Origin: Clavulina sp. PMI_390
Taxonomy: Eukaryota; Basidiomycota; Agaricomycetes; Cantharellales; Hydnaceae
NCBI GenBank assembly: GCA_015039315.1
Contig: WIDE01000131.1
Span: forward strand, 25,776 to 76,361
Direction of reading: 5' to 3'
DNA: 50,586 nucleotides
Shown here in pieces: positions 10,765 through 21,655 of this stretch (its first letter is position 1; every line of letters begins with the position of its first letter). The translations under genes were made by a program, and so were the position numbers. The notes below the pieces were generated by a model. That model had not been told where the DNA came from and made no database searches. It saw nothing but the letters and a program-made list of their open reading frames with translations.

Positions 10765-13488
10765 ACTCCAACATCATCGTGGAAGCCTGTAAGTACCAAT
10801 CCAAGGTGTTGATACCTTCACATTCTATACTACTATTCTACCGGTTCTGAAGCCCTCCCATTAGTCCAGCACCTAACTCAATATTGTCCACGTTTCTTCA
10901 AACAGCTCGTCCTACGAATTGGTGACAACTACTAGGCAGAACATCGTGACCTCCACAATTCACTTTAAAGCCTACTTTCTCTATCCTAGTCTTGAGTTAC
11001 GGTGTAAATACAATCCATAGCTCATACGCGCAGGAAGTTAGTGCCATATCGTCTTCGCAGAAATCGTGGTTGGACTCATTTGCGGCTGCAGGGCGCGTCG
11101 TATGACCATTGTGGAATTTGTTGTTCATGGGGACACACATAAATAGAGATACAAATCTACATTGATGCCTTATGAATACCATATTCTCTATGTCTTATTG
11201 CATGATTGAGCTGGCTTTACTGTTGTGTTTGGATTGAAATTGGCGTTACTCATGGAAGATCATCCCTTCACAGAGCACTACCGCTCTAGCTATCATGCTC
11301 CTTATATCACCACTAAGTCATGCATAACAATCAAAAATCCCCTGGTGATCTTCCCTCTCATCCCCCGCATTTCTTGTTAGGCCAGGCGATACGAGAGCGC
11401 GGTATTTGAATGGTGACAGCACATTGCTGACGGTCGATCGCGTCGCCAAACCTTGATCCAAACCCATTACGATCATCGCGTGGCTTCTTTGACAATCTTT
11501 GCTTTGAGGCTCTATCCGTACCTTCTCTGCAATTCAATTCCTCGGTCTTTTCTTGAATACGTCAGATCTTCTCGTCGGACAAGATATTCCGTATGAATTT
11601 CCTAATGACATATGCGATATATTAGCCTATCATAATCATCGACTTATCGCGTTGAGCTGGAAACATTGACAAGGAGAGGCTCTCGTTTATGCTTTCAAAA
11701 ATTCTACAGATTTGAACAAGTGATACGAATACCCCATATTGGGGGCACTACCAAACCCTTATTGCTAATTGGATATTTCGATTTTGACAGAAGGTTTATC
11801 CGCCAAACTGGATACTTGAACATTTGGCGTGATTTCTCTGCTCCCTGTATCAGGCTGTATGCTTGTTCGAGAAAGAAAAGTCTTACGTTGCTGGTGCCAC
11901 GTAGCTATGAGAACGATGTTGTAAATACTTGGCCGCATCATTTACTCAAGGATCCGTTCAGAAATCGTTATGTGTCTTTGTTGTTCGTCAATACTTCTGG
12001 CGTCTCACTTAGAGGTGGTGGGCAGAGTGAAGCTTTACTAGCCTCATAGTATCTGAGATGGCTTTCCCGCGTTGTCAAAGTGGCAGTTGTGCCATATGAC
12101 AAGGCCTATGGATGTGCACGTTCTCGATTGCTGTTGTCATGGGACCTGTCAACATGTCAAGTCTACGGACACTTACGCCCGTTGTCAGAACGCTCTGGGG
12201 TATAAAATTCCACCATCTCGGCCAATCGCTATCGCCACCATCCCCACACAGATATCGAAGCCATGGAAGAAGCTGCTGCTGACGTGCGTCACCATCTATT
12301 TCTTCGTTATTCCTCCTCTGATGATTCTCATATCTGTAGTTCGTCAAGCAATATTACCAAATTATGGACTCCTCAAAGCGTCGGACTTTGGAAAACTATT
12401 ACGTGCGCTCTTCTCCCTTTGGATCACCATCACACAGCTGTCCAACAATCTAACTGGTTTACAGGACCCCAACGCCGTGCTAAGGTGGAATTATATTTCC
12501 TATAGTGGCCCCATGGCAATTATTAGGTTTTTAACCGTCCGTACCATCTTCTCCTGTTATGGAAACCATATTTTCGAGCCTGGGATGATCTGACAAATAA
12601 TTTGACGATCTTAGGGGTTGCCAACTACGGAGCATCAACTCGATTCCATCAAGGCCAACGCAGATGGTGACGTTTGGACGGTCGAAGTTATCGGGAAAGT
12701 TGCTGTGAGTCACTCTTACCCTATCTTTATTCTTAAATGTCTCCTAACAATAAGGCACTACAACTTAGCTTGGTAGTGGTGGCTCTCAACCTCCGTTCAA
12801 AGAGACATTCACCATGGCTCCGACGGACACCGAAGGCTGCTTTTCAATGTAAGTGCATTTCCTTGCATGTCAGAGGATTTATTTCTGAACAAACAAGCTT
12901 GACAATTCTTCCTCTGCAATTTTGGCTCGTTAGCAAGCAACAGGTTTTCACCTTTGGAGATTGATGTATCAAACGCAAAGTAGTCGTTACTCCTTTGATA
13001 GTTTGAGAGGCGATATATTAGCAAAAGAAAATCTGATCGATGACATTGACAGTGACGACGAGCACGATTATCGTTGAAGCCTCATCTAGTGAATAAAATG
13101 AGTATCAAGCTACCCCTGTAGCCATCTCAGTGGTTTTCAACATTAAAATGCGTTGCCCAGCTGTCACGGATATGTATACGTGGTGAGGAGTGGAGACAAA
13201 ACTGGAATCACTAGCGAGCAACCGGCTGAACATGGCCTGTAGACATACCGAATCATCCTTGTGATAATGTTAACAATACATATCGCAGATCAAGTGATCC
13301 ACCTCCATGGGGTGCCTTCAGCCAAAATAAGCGCCAGCATTCCTGGCGGGGCTTTTCTCACGGTGGGCATGGCGCGCCGAGGTCGTCGATCGATGACTGT
13401 ACTCCAGCTTCACGTTAAAAACACACAGAAAATAACACCATTTGGATCAGTCAAGTGTTAGTCCCCATCGGTCCTAGCCTCTCAAGAG
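10765..13488 (+). other. Gap between F-box copies 3 and 4 with possible decayed gene
   Basis: No intact gene could be built in these 2.7 kb. About 11550-12970 contains protein-like pieces on the plus strand that change frame and meet stops: DIPYEFPNDICDILAYHNHR near 11580, then a 127-codon frame at 11666-12049 (…RDFSAPCIRLYACSRKKSLT…), then a 173-codon frame at 12072-12593 with a hydrophobic stretch (LLLTCVTIYFFVIPPLMILI). I do not recognise any of them. The pattern resembles a decayed gene, or several exons of a gene I cannot join. The rest (10765-11540 and 12970-13488) shows nothing. Confidence 0.3.
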
Positions 13489-15051
13489 ATGCTATCTCAA
13501 CTGCTGCTCCTCCCCGAGGTCCTGGGTGGTATCCTGTCTCATCTCTCCACGCCTGATCTCAAGAGCTGCGCTCTTGTGACCCGGTCCTGGAGTCAGGAGG
13601 CCACACGTCTCCTATGGCACTCCATCAAGTTCGATCTTTCGGAACTCGAGTGCCGAGATACTGCTCTCGCAAGCGAGAAGTTCGCCAGGTTCATCAACAC
13701 TCTAACCCTGGAAACCCAGCGCGCTCCGTATGTTCGTCGACTTGCGATTCATATAGATGAAGAAATAGATCACCCAGAGTGGATCACCACCAGCACTGAA
13801 GCAGAAGAAATGCTCCTAAGTATTCCCTGGGCCTCAGTTCTTCGTGTCCTCGATCATATGCGCCAACTACAGTATCTGGATCTTCAGCTGCCGTCTTTCC
13901 TTTCGCGTCCGTTCCTGTCATCCCTCTGCGGCGCCTTATCGGGCTCCATTATTTGTGCCGTACGCTCTCGCGTTTACATCGAAAGCGCGCTCATTGACTA
14001 CAGCACCTGGGCGTCGTCTATCACGGATCTTATACTTAATCGCACTCAGGGCTACCCAGAACTTCCACATCTTCCCCATTTACGCTTCATCGCATGTGAC
14101 AATATTGATGTGGTATCAGGGTTCATTCTCTCTAGCCCATTACAGTCCATCTGCATTGATGGGGGGTGGGTTTTCGAAGATAAAATCACTAAGCTAGTGA
14201 ATGCTATTGCTGCTCAGGTCAACGCTGGCAAACCGACGCTTCGAAACGTTTACATGAAAACGTTGTTATAAGCAAAGATGGTGCTGTCGAGTTTTCTGAG
14301 CTCGCTCAAGTGCCCGACTCTAGAGCACCTCCATCTTGTGCTTGACAGTGGGGAGTGGTTCGAGCCATATAGCACCACAGATTATGTTGCGACTTGCCTC
14401 GAAGCCACCTCATCTTCGATGTCACAGGCTCTCCCTGCCCTCAAATCATTGCAGCTTGAGCTGTACCATGACCACTTCCGTCCAGCTCCCATTCAACTCA
14501 AAAGCACCGAACATGCTTCGACTAGTCTCATGACTGAAGCAGCTTGCCGACTTTCGAGCTGGCTGCAGCTCAAATCTCACCCCCCTTTGCTTCAGTCCAT
14601 ACAGATATATGGTATGGGCGTCACCAACGATGACGAGTCAGCAGGATGTCGGATTATTGCTATAGAGGCAAAGCCACCTTGGATCGTCCCTGGAGAGCTC
14701 GTTGAGAGCCCGAGCACGGACGTCTGGGAGGTGACCGACTCCGTAGAGGATATATTCCTGCCCGACTATTGGATAATCCATGCTCGGGGCCTCCAATCCC
14801 CGTGGATCGTCTCTGACCCTACGGCTCTCCCTGTTGTGGCTGACAGAAATGGAGCCATCAGGTACGATCTGACTAGCGCTTCCCTGATAATCGCAGGTGA
14901 TGACACTTACCCTTTCTGCTGTGTCCTCTCGCTTAGATGGTCCGGACCACCATCCTATATATTGTGTAGACCACATAAGGAAGATTTGGTTTTAACTGAG
15001 GAAATCATCAGGAGATATTTGTCTGATTTCTCTTGGGATTTCTTGCTGTAA
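13489..15051 (+). pseudogene. F-box gene, copy 4, with one in-frame stop
   Basis: Paralogue of the upstream F-box genes. F-box at residues ~5-45 (LLLPEVLGGILSHLSTPDL); leucine-rich C-terminal region. The frame is continuous from 13489 to 15051 except for one TAA at 14269-14271. Copy 2 has TAC at the aligned codon, so one substitution explains it. Downstream, KMVLSSFLSSLKCPTLEH continues in the same frame. The family intron is 14862-14936 (atcag|gtacga ... gcttag, 75 bp, no in-frame stop), and exon 2 ends WSGPPSYILCRPHK...SWDFLL. Without the stop the spliced product would be about 495 residues. As it stands it would give a 260-residue F-box-containing fragment, which might still be expressed. 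A sequencing error or polymorphism cannot be excluded. Confidence 0.75.
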
Positions 15052-15376
15052 ACTTCTGATAGGATCATTACAACCATTCGCGCCAGATCTTCATATATAT
15101 GGACGATAACCTAATGGCGTATTCCAAAATTTCCCAGCTCGTCTAGACTCAGTTTGAAGTTATTGATGCAAATCCACGATGTTAGCCTAGTAGTCCGACA
15201 TACGAATCATAGCACCTCGTTACTCTTGGGGTCCGGAACAATTTAAATTGAAAAACTAACTTGAAAAGCTGCTTCACTCTACCAGCTATAGGTTTCGATC
15301 ATGATGCGGGGTGGTGGGGGGTTCCATACCAGCTCTAAGTTGCAGCATACGTATCTACAAACTCCTACTATTCACG

Positions 15377-15412
15377 CTATGTTAAGTGGATGAGCGAGAT
15401 CACTTGACATAG
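15377..15412. repeat. Inverted repeat, 12-bp arms
   Basis: The arms CTATGTTAAGTG (15377-15388) and CACTTGACATAG (15401-15412) are inverted copies with one mismatch and a 12-bp spacer. It is in the convergent 3' region. It could be a transcript-end hairpin or a remnant of a mobile element; nothing decides between these. Confidence 0.4.
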
Positions 15413-15543
15413 TAGTGTATCCCTACGCGCCCGTATCGCTCGTTCAAGTTCCACTGCCGAGTCATACTTCTGTCTCGACGGGAACGCAGAGGATACAACC
15501 AAGTCCTTGTGAACATAAATGATATTTATAAATCTGCTATGAG

Positions 15544-15574
15544 TACACGTGTAAAGACTCTTAGTCTACACGTA
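15544..15574. repeat. Imperfect palindrome containing CACGTG
   Basis: TACACGTGTAAAGACT and AGTCTACACGTA form a near-perfect inverted repeat with a very short spacer, about 125-155 bp beyond the stop codon of the minus-strand gene ending at 15699. It may form a hairpin in that gene's 3' untranslated region. Confidence 0.4.
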
Positions 15575-15698
15575 GGTTAACCCTTCTTTCCCATCCGTCA
15601 AAGATATGTTCCACCCGACGTACAGGGTAGTGGACTCGGATACCAATAGTCGCAAGGACAACACCGTGAAACAACAATGAAGCATTATCCCTGTCATG

Positions 15699-18600
15699 TC
15701 ATGAAGCTGTTGACGTGTTCTGTTGCACTTTTCGTAGACGCTTCTCCTTGGGTGCAACATCCATGTCGGCAATCCAATCAACAAGTCTAATGAAAGTTAT
15801 GAGAATAATCATACGGTTAGGGGCAGCGGATGGACATACTTTTCAAAGAGACCGGTGATGAATTTCATCTGATCAGCAAGATCGAAGGAAACTTCGAGCA
15901 CGAAGAAGTGATCCCCATCAATCGTCCCCCGAATCAATCCATCAAACGAAAATCCAACCTCCGTCGAGAAGATGGCAGTCAGCTCGATATCCGTGACATT
16001 GATCAGCTCAAGCCAGAGCGATGTGATCCATTGGGCCGCCTTGAGAACTGCGTGCTGCACGCCGTGACCGATATCTACCGCGACTTGAGCAGCGGAAATC
16101 ACCGCGGCAGCCCCTGCTTTCGCGATTTTCAAACCAGCAAGTGCTGCCTCGTACTTGATCCATTCAGCGCACTTCGCGAGCGCGTCCAGAGCATATTGGA
16201 CCCCAGTCAGGATAGCGACGGTGGTAGATTCATATTCGGTCAGAGCACGGCGAGCAATATCGACCGCAACTTGGCCGATCTGCCCGGCTTTGTCCAGAGC
16301 TGACTGTGCGATATTGACGAGCTCCTGCGTCGCCGAGTCTACAGCACTCAAAGCCCCCTTGGCGGCATCAATGGCCCCCGAAGCTCCTTCGTGCGCAATA
16401 TCGAGGGCGGCTCGCGCCACACCCATCGCCCCTTGGCAGGCGATGAAGTCGGAGCTCTCCACAACCGCGAGAGCAATGGCGAGCGCCGTATCAGCAGCCT
16501 CCTTGGCTATCCATACGCTTCCGCGAGCAATCCCAAGACCGGCCATCTCTCCTTTTGCTCCGACGTCATACCAAGGAGCACGGTCGCGGTCATCAATTTG
16601 ACGATCGAGATCCCATATTTCATTTTGTAGGGAGTTGACCTTATTACGGGCGTCTCGGATGTCGTTTCTGTGCGCGAGTAGAGGGTAAGATATGTGAACC
16701 AAGCTGTAGATTGTCAGGTCGTTGAAGACTTACTCGGCGCTCCCGAAGGCTGAGTACATCTCTCTCGTCGCGTTATCCAAATCGCGCTGGGCATCGTTAA
16801 TCTTCCCATGCCACTCTCGTTCCACATTGCTCAAATTTTCTTGCTCTTGACCAATGCGAATGTGGCGGTTGTGCTGTTCCTGGTCTAGCTGAGCCTTGGC
16901 ACCCGCGATGCCGTTGCTCAAGGCAGCTGATGCCTCGTCAAGTTTCCGACGCAGTTCGGCGAGCTTCTCAGCTACCTCTTTTTCGACGCGCGCCTTGTTG
17001 TCCTTCGTCTCGTTCTCTTTGGCAAGGTAGACGGCATGAGTACGCTCGACATCCGCCTCAGCCTCGGAGATTGCCTTCTGCCACTTCTCTTTCTCCTTCT
17101 CAAGGAGGTCATTTGCCGTCTCTGCTTCTTTCTGTGCCTTCCGTGCAGCCTCGTCGAACATGCGGTTGACTGAATTGGAGACATGCTCTCGGAGTGTGGA
17201 GTGGAACTCAGCCGTAAGCTCGTAACCGCAGTCGTGAAGTTCGGCTTTCGAGCCGCTGACTGCCTTTAGGGGAGCAGCATGAACGGTGAAGACAAAGATG
17301 TCGAGGAAGTGAAGCTCAAAGTCGAATGCAATGACGAAAGTGGGCTGTAGTTCAAACATCCCAACAATTGTGGTTCTAACAGGGACTCCATTTTCAGACG
17401 TCAAAGCCACACAGTAGAGAAGAACGACTCACTCGATGCCACAGAAGTTAATCTTTCCATCGATTTTACCGCCTTGTCGTTTGCTGTTTAGCTCGAGCTC
17501 AAAGCAAGCACGAGGCCCTTTCACACCGCTGACTTCAAGCGGCCCGAACTGAAAGTTGTCAATGCCACCCTTGCAGCTGACGCCTCCGTCACCAATGGCG
17601 ACACTAATATCCGCGTTTTTCCCAAAGAGCGTGAGTTGTGCACTGAGGACGGAACCACTTTTAGCTGCAAGCACACTGAAGAGCACAGAGAGATAGGAGG
17701 GTGTACCTGAAGGACATGCCCTTGGGATAGTAGAGTGTGCCGATAGTTACACCCATTGGGCAGACATAGAACTCAACGAGGTTAAATTCAATGATATTCT
17801 CGGGCTAGCAGATTATCAGATGCCCATCAACCACCCAAGCAGAGGAGACAACCCACCTGTGGGATATCCGTCCCAGTAATGAGCGATGCGAAAGTTGCCA
17901 GATCTTGAATATCCAGCTTCTGTATTTGACCGTATAGTAGTTGCTCTGAAATTGGCGGGTTTCACCATCGGCCGGAATTAGTTTGAACGATGGAAATAAG
18001 GTCTGAACACTTACGAGAGGGATTCTCGGACACCTCGAATGCTAGTTGCCCGCTCACTTTCCCAATCTGGAGACCACCGACGAAACCGAACCCACTCGGC
18101 CCATGCGCCATAAATGTCGACCACAGAATATCAACCTTCAGTGCCAGCGCTGGCCCAAGAGTCAACTGTTCGCTAATGCCGAACGGATTGTTCCATCCCC
18201 CTTCAAGCTGTGCAGTAGCAGACGCGCCTTTCACATCGAGCTCCACAACGAGCTGGAAGTGGAGCGGGTCGGACGAGCCCTCGACAGGAATATAAGCCCC
18301 GCCAGCTATCAGGAGCCTGGGCCCGACGTCGCCACCGATTCCAATGCTGACACGGATCGGGTCCGTGATTATACCGCGCCCCAGGTCGAGCTTCATGGCA
18401 GCAGGAAAGTAGATGTCGACGGCGAAGCCCGCAGCAGGGCTCCAACCCGCGCTGAGGATTAGCGAGGCGGACTTCTCTTGTCGGCTGATGGAGTCGATTG
18501 GGGCGAGACCACTGAACTTGGCGCATACTTGGAAGCCTATGGTTCGGACAGCCGCATAGAATTTAGGAGGGAATAGGCTGGTGTCACCGAATAGAGTGGC

Positions 18601-20608
18601 TAACCTTTCCGGATTGGGTATCCCGACTTATTGAGGGGGCCAAGTTGACCGTCGTCGCACGAAGCGATGATGATCGCTGCGCCTTCGAGCCTAATATCCT
18701 CCATGAAGGTTCCTTCGAGCTCAGGGATCAGCTTGGCGAGTAACAACCCGTTGCCCTCCACGGTATTTGCAAACTGCCCATACACAGTATATTCGAGACC
18801 GCCTCCCTTACCCTTCTCGCCTCCAGCTGTGATCGCCTTGCTGTTTGTTGGCGTGTAGATATGAACGGCAACATCAATCACCCAACCTTTCCACTCGATT
18901 TCTCCCCCCAGCAAAACATCCGTCGTCGAGCCTGCCTTGCTACTGCGACCGAAGGCAACGGACAGGAATGCTTTAGTGATGTGGAACTCGCCAAATGTAG
19001 CGACGCCCTCGTCGAGCGCAGCCTTCAAAGAAACTCCATTCGTTCCGATCTCGAAAGTGCCTTCAGATACGACGTGATCGCCGACGCGGACATGATGGAC
19101 GTGGAGACGGAGGCCGGACTCGGAAGAAACTTCGAGCGTGGCTGCGCCGATGGAAATTTCCATATCGGGCTCAACTAGTGTCTCGTCAAACAGGTGCTCG
19201 AATAAGTTATTCAAGCCGCCGAAATCGAGCTTCTCAAAATGCGCAAGGAGCAGGAACTGTTTCGAGCCAACGTGGTAAGCACCTCGTACGGCTACATGAG
19301 TGTCACCGACTGAGATTTGTGCACCAAGCTCGAGCATCAGGCTCGAGAACCCTTCTTTTGGTTCAAACTCTACCGAGAAGTTGACCGACTCGAGCTAATC
19401 ATGAAAAGACGGTCAGAATTGAAGCATATTGAGATACGAATAACACAACATACAGTCAGAGCCTGAATACCAAACGCGTGTTCCCAATGCGCATCGAGCT
19501 CTCCGGTCATGGTAAGAATGCCGTGCATCGTAGATATATCAAACTCAAAATCCATTGGCGTTGTGGACCCTGGCATAGAGATATGGAGGTTCCCGAATAC
19601 GCCGAACCCATAGTCGGTTCCGGTCTGCAAGTCACCTTGCCGATCGTAAGAGAGGGTGCTATACCCAATAACACGAGCGCCAACTTGTGTGAGAGTCACG
19701 CCTTCGCATGGAGAGATGGAGACCTCGGGGAAGAGACCCGTGAGCACAAAGCTCGAGACGCTCAGAGGTTCATGCCAATTTTGAGGACCGTCGAGGCCAC
19801 ACTGCAGATGCAGACGCGGTTCGGGCACGCCAAGAAAGTCAGCGAGGACATCGTGAAGCTTGCCGAATGACTCGTCGAAAATGACGTCCGCTTCCATGTT
19901 GAACCCAATGATTTTGGTGAGATCAAGGGGCATATTCTGCAGCGAAGAGGATGTATCAGATTGTGCGTAAGGTGTATATTCGAGTGAGCGACGATATACC
20001 TGGTACGAGAAAGTGACGTTTTTGAAAGCGAGCACGTCGAATGGTGTCCCTTTGAAGTCCGGAAAGATGGAGGAGAGTCTCAAATCTTCGGTGAGCGTGG
20101 CCATCTGACAAATGGGAGTTTTGAGGAGTTTGGGATCGTGCGCATCATAGAGCTGCTGAACGCGAGGTGGTATCGGCCCGCTATATGAGAAGAAGTCGGT
20201 CTGGAGACTCTCGAGACCAAAAAGGTTAATCGTTCCGCTCAAAATGAACCCCTCAGGAGGAGGTCGGTGTGATTTCTGCGGTACAATCACGTTTGAACCC
20301 AAAGTCCCCTTGACCACTTCCCCAGCGAGGTTTGTGAGGGATTGAGCTTGCCCCCCGAATAAACGAGGGGTTGAGAGGGAAATGGAAGGAGATGAGATGG
20401 TGACGCCGTGAACGACAGTCTCGTCATGTCCGTCCTTCGCAGCTACCCAAGCGGACTGATGGTGGTCAATGTCGTTAGCAGATCCGGGTGATGCAAAACG
20501 AGTCCCGACAAGCGATTGCTCGAGCAATGCCGACTCAGAAGCAGCAAAAGTATCCTCAGGTCGGGAGAGGATGCCAGAGTTCTGCAAGAGTGGACCTTCA
20601 ACAGACAT
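15699..20608 (-). CDS. Large unknown protein: beta-rich repeats, coiled coil, Ala-rich region
   Basis: I do not recognise a family. Start at 20608 (MSVEGPLLQNSG), stop at 15701-15699, with about ten exons; most checked junctions are in phase (for example introns 19999-19937, 19453-19395 and 15839-15787). The estimated product is about 1,450 residues. Roughly the first 1,000 are beta-type units with repeated wording (GDTHVAVRGAYHVG, FEIGTNGVSLKAALDEG, ADISVAIGDGGVSCKGGI). Then comes a charged coiled coil (ORF at 17410-16730; EKEKEKWQKAISEAEADVER), then an Ala-rich amphipathic stretch (GVARAALDIAHEGASGAIDA...), then a last beta segment (FSFDGLIRGTIDGDHFFVL). No signal peptide or clear membrane helix was seen. 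The junction near 17430-17380 did not fit in phase and is approximate. It may be a lipid- or membrane-surface protein, but that is inference only. Confidence 0.7.
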
Positions 20609-21655
20609 GGCACGAAGCGGGGTATGAGGGGAGTGGCCAAAGCGTTATCACAAGTTCGCTTGAAGTTTCATCGTAATAAGGTTCCGGATGGGGTTCCTAG
20701 GGCGCTCCTGAAGGTTATTGGCCTTCATAGTACAGAGCTCACGGCTGGAATGTTCCAGCGGTGCCTGATGATGCTGCTCGGGTCCTTGAACATCTGAGGG
20801 AGCAATTGTTTGAGCAATCGGCACGGAAACTCGAGACCGCGCTGGGAAGGGGGTTATCGAGCCAATTCACGAGTAAGCGTGAAGGGTTCTGAACGTGTAT
20901 GGCTTGAGTTCTTTTCAGTGTTGAAGGGAATGAAGATTCAGGGAAAGAGATTCAAAAGCCGTGAGAAACGTGGTGCGGGTCACGTGAATCCTTCATTCCC
21001 TAAAATACCTCCGTCCACATTTTGCATGGGTCCTCATGCTACACTGTAAGTAGCCTTTGTGTGCTTGGTGAGAATGTGTGCATCAAACGGGCTGATATCG
21101 CCCCTCATAGGCTAAAAGATCTTGCTGTTCACGTCTCTATTTTGTGTTCTGTCAACTTGAAGCCTTCATTCAGCCACCGACAAAAGGGAGCTTCCAACTC
21201 CCTTGTGCCGAATAATATTTAATTGCGAATCCTCCCTCTCCTTCTCCCCTTTGGATCGGTTCACTGATGATATTTGCTGCGGAATGGGTAAGAGCCCTGG
21301 AATCCGGCGAATCTCAGCCCGGCAGTTTATCGAACTCATTTCTGCCGAAAAAGCACTACCGATATCTACTCCCAGGGATCAACTCCATCCTTCGGAGGCC
21401 TCTTTCCATCCTGAATAGCTGTGCCTTGCCACTCCCCGGCATCGGCACAGGTACCCCACTTCGCTTGCGTACCTGAGGGTCGCGAGTTGTCGCGAATCAT
21501 TCCCAGTACTGAACTACAATGAATAGCTGCCGTAATAATATGTCGTATCTGCCCCGAGTGGGCTGAAATAATAAGGGGATGGTGACACTTCGGCCTTCGT
21601 CTGTTTCCCCCTTCCGCCAACTTCTCCACACTTTAGTATTGCCACCTCGCTCTTC
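20609..21655. other. Divergent intergenic region
   Basis: Upstream region of both the large minus-strand gene and the following plus-strand gene. The small open frames show no family resemblance. A TCACGTGA palindrome sits at 20980-20987, and a related TCACGTGT at about 21714. Confidence 0.45.
20980..20987. promoter_or_regulatory. TCACGTGA palindrome upstream of large unknown gene
   Basis: Same 8-mer as at 883, 40628 and 45356, about 372 bp upstream of the minus-strand start at 20608. Candidate bHLH/Cbf1-type site; function inferred. Confidence 0.35.

Larger units (their letters stand above)
15052..15698. other. Intergenic, convergent, with two hairpins
   Basis: Lies between the 3' end of F-box copy 4 (plus) and the 3' end of the large unknown gene (minus). 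No coding sequence is supported. Two inverted repeats stand out, at 15377-15412 and 15544-15574, listed separately. Confidence 0.5.
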
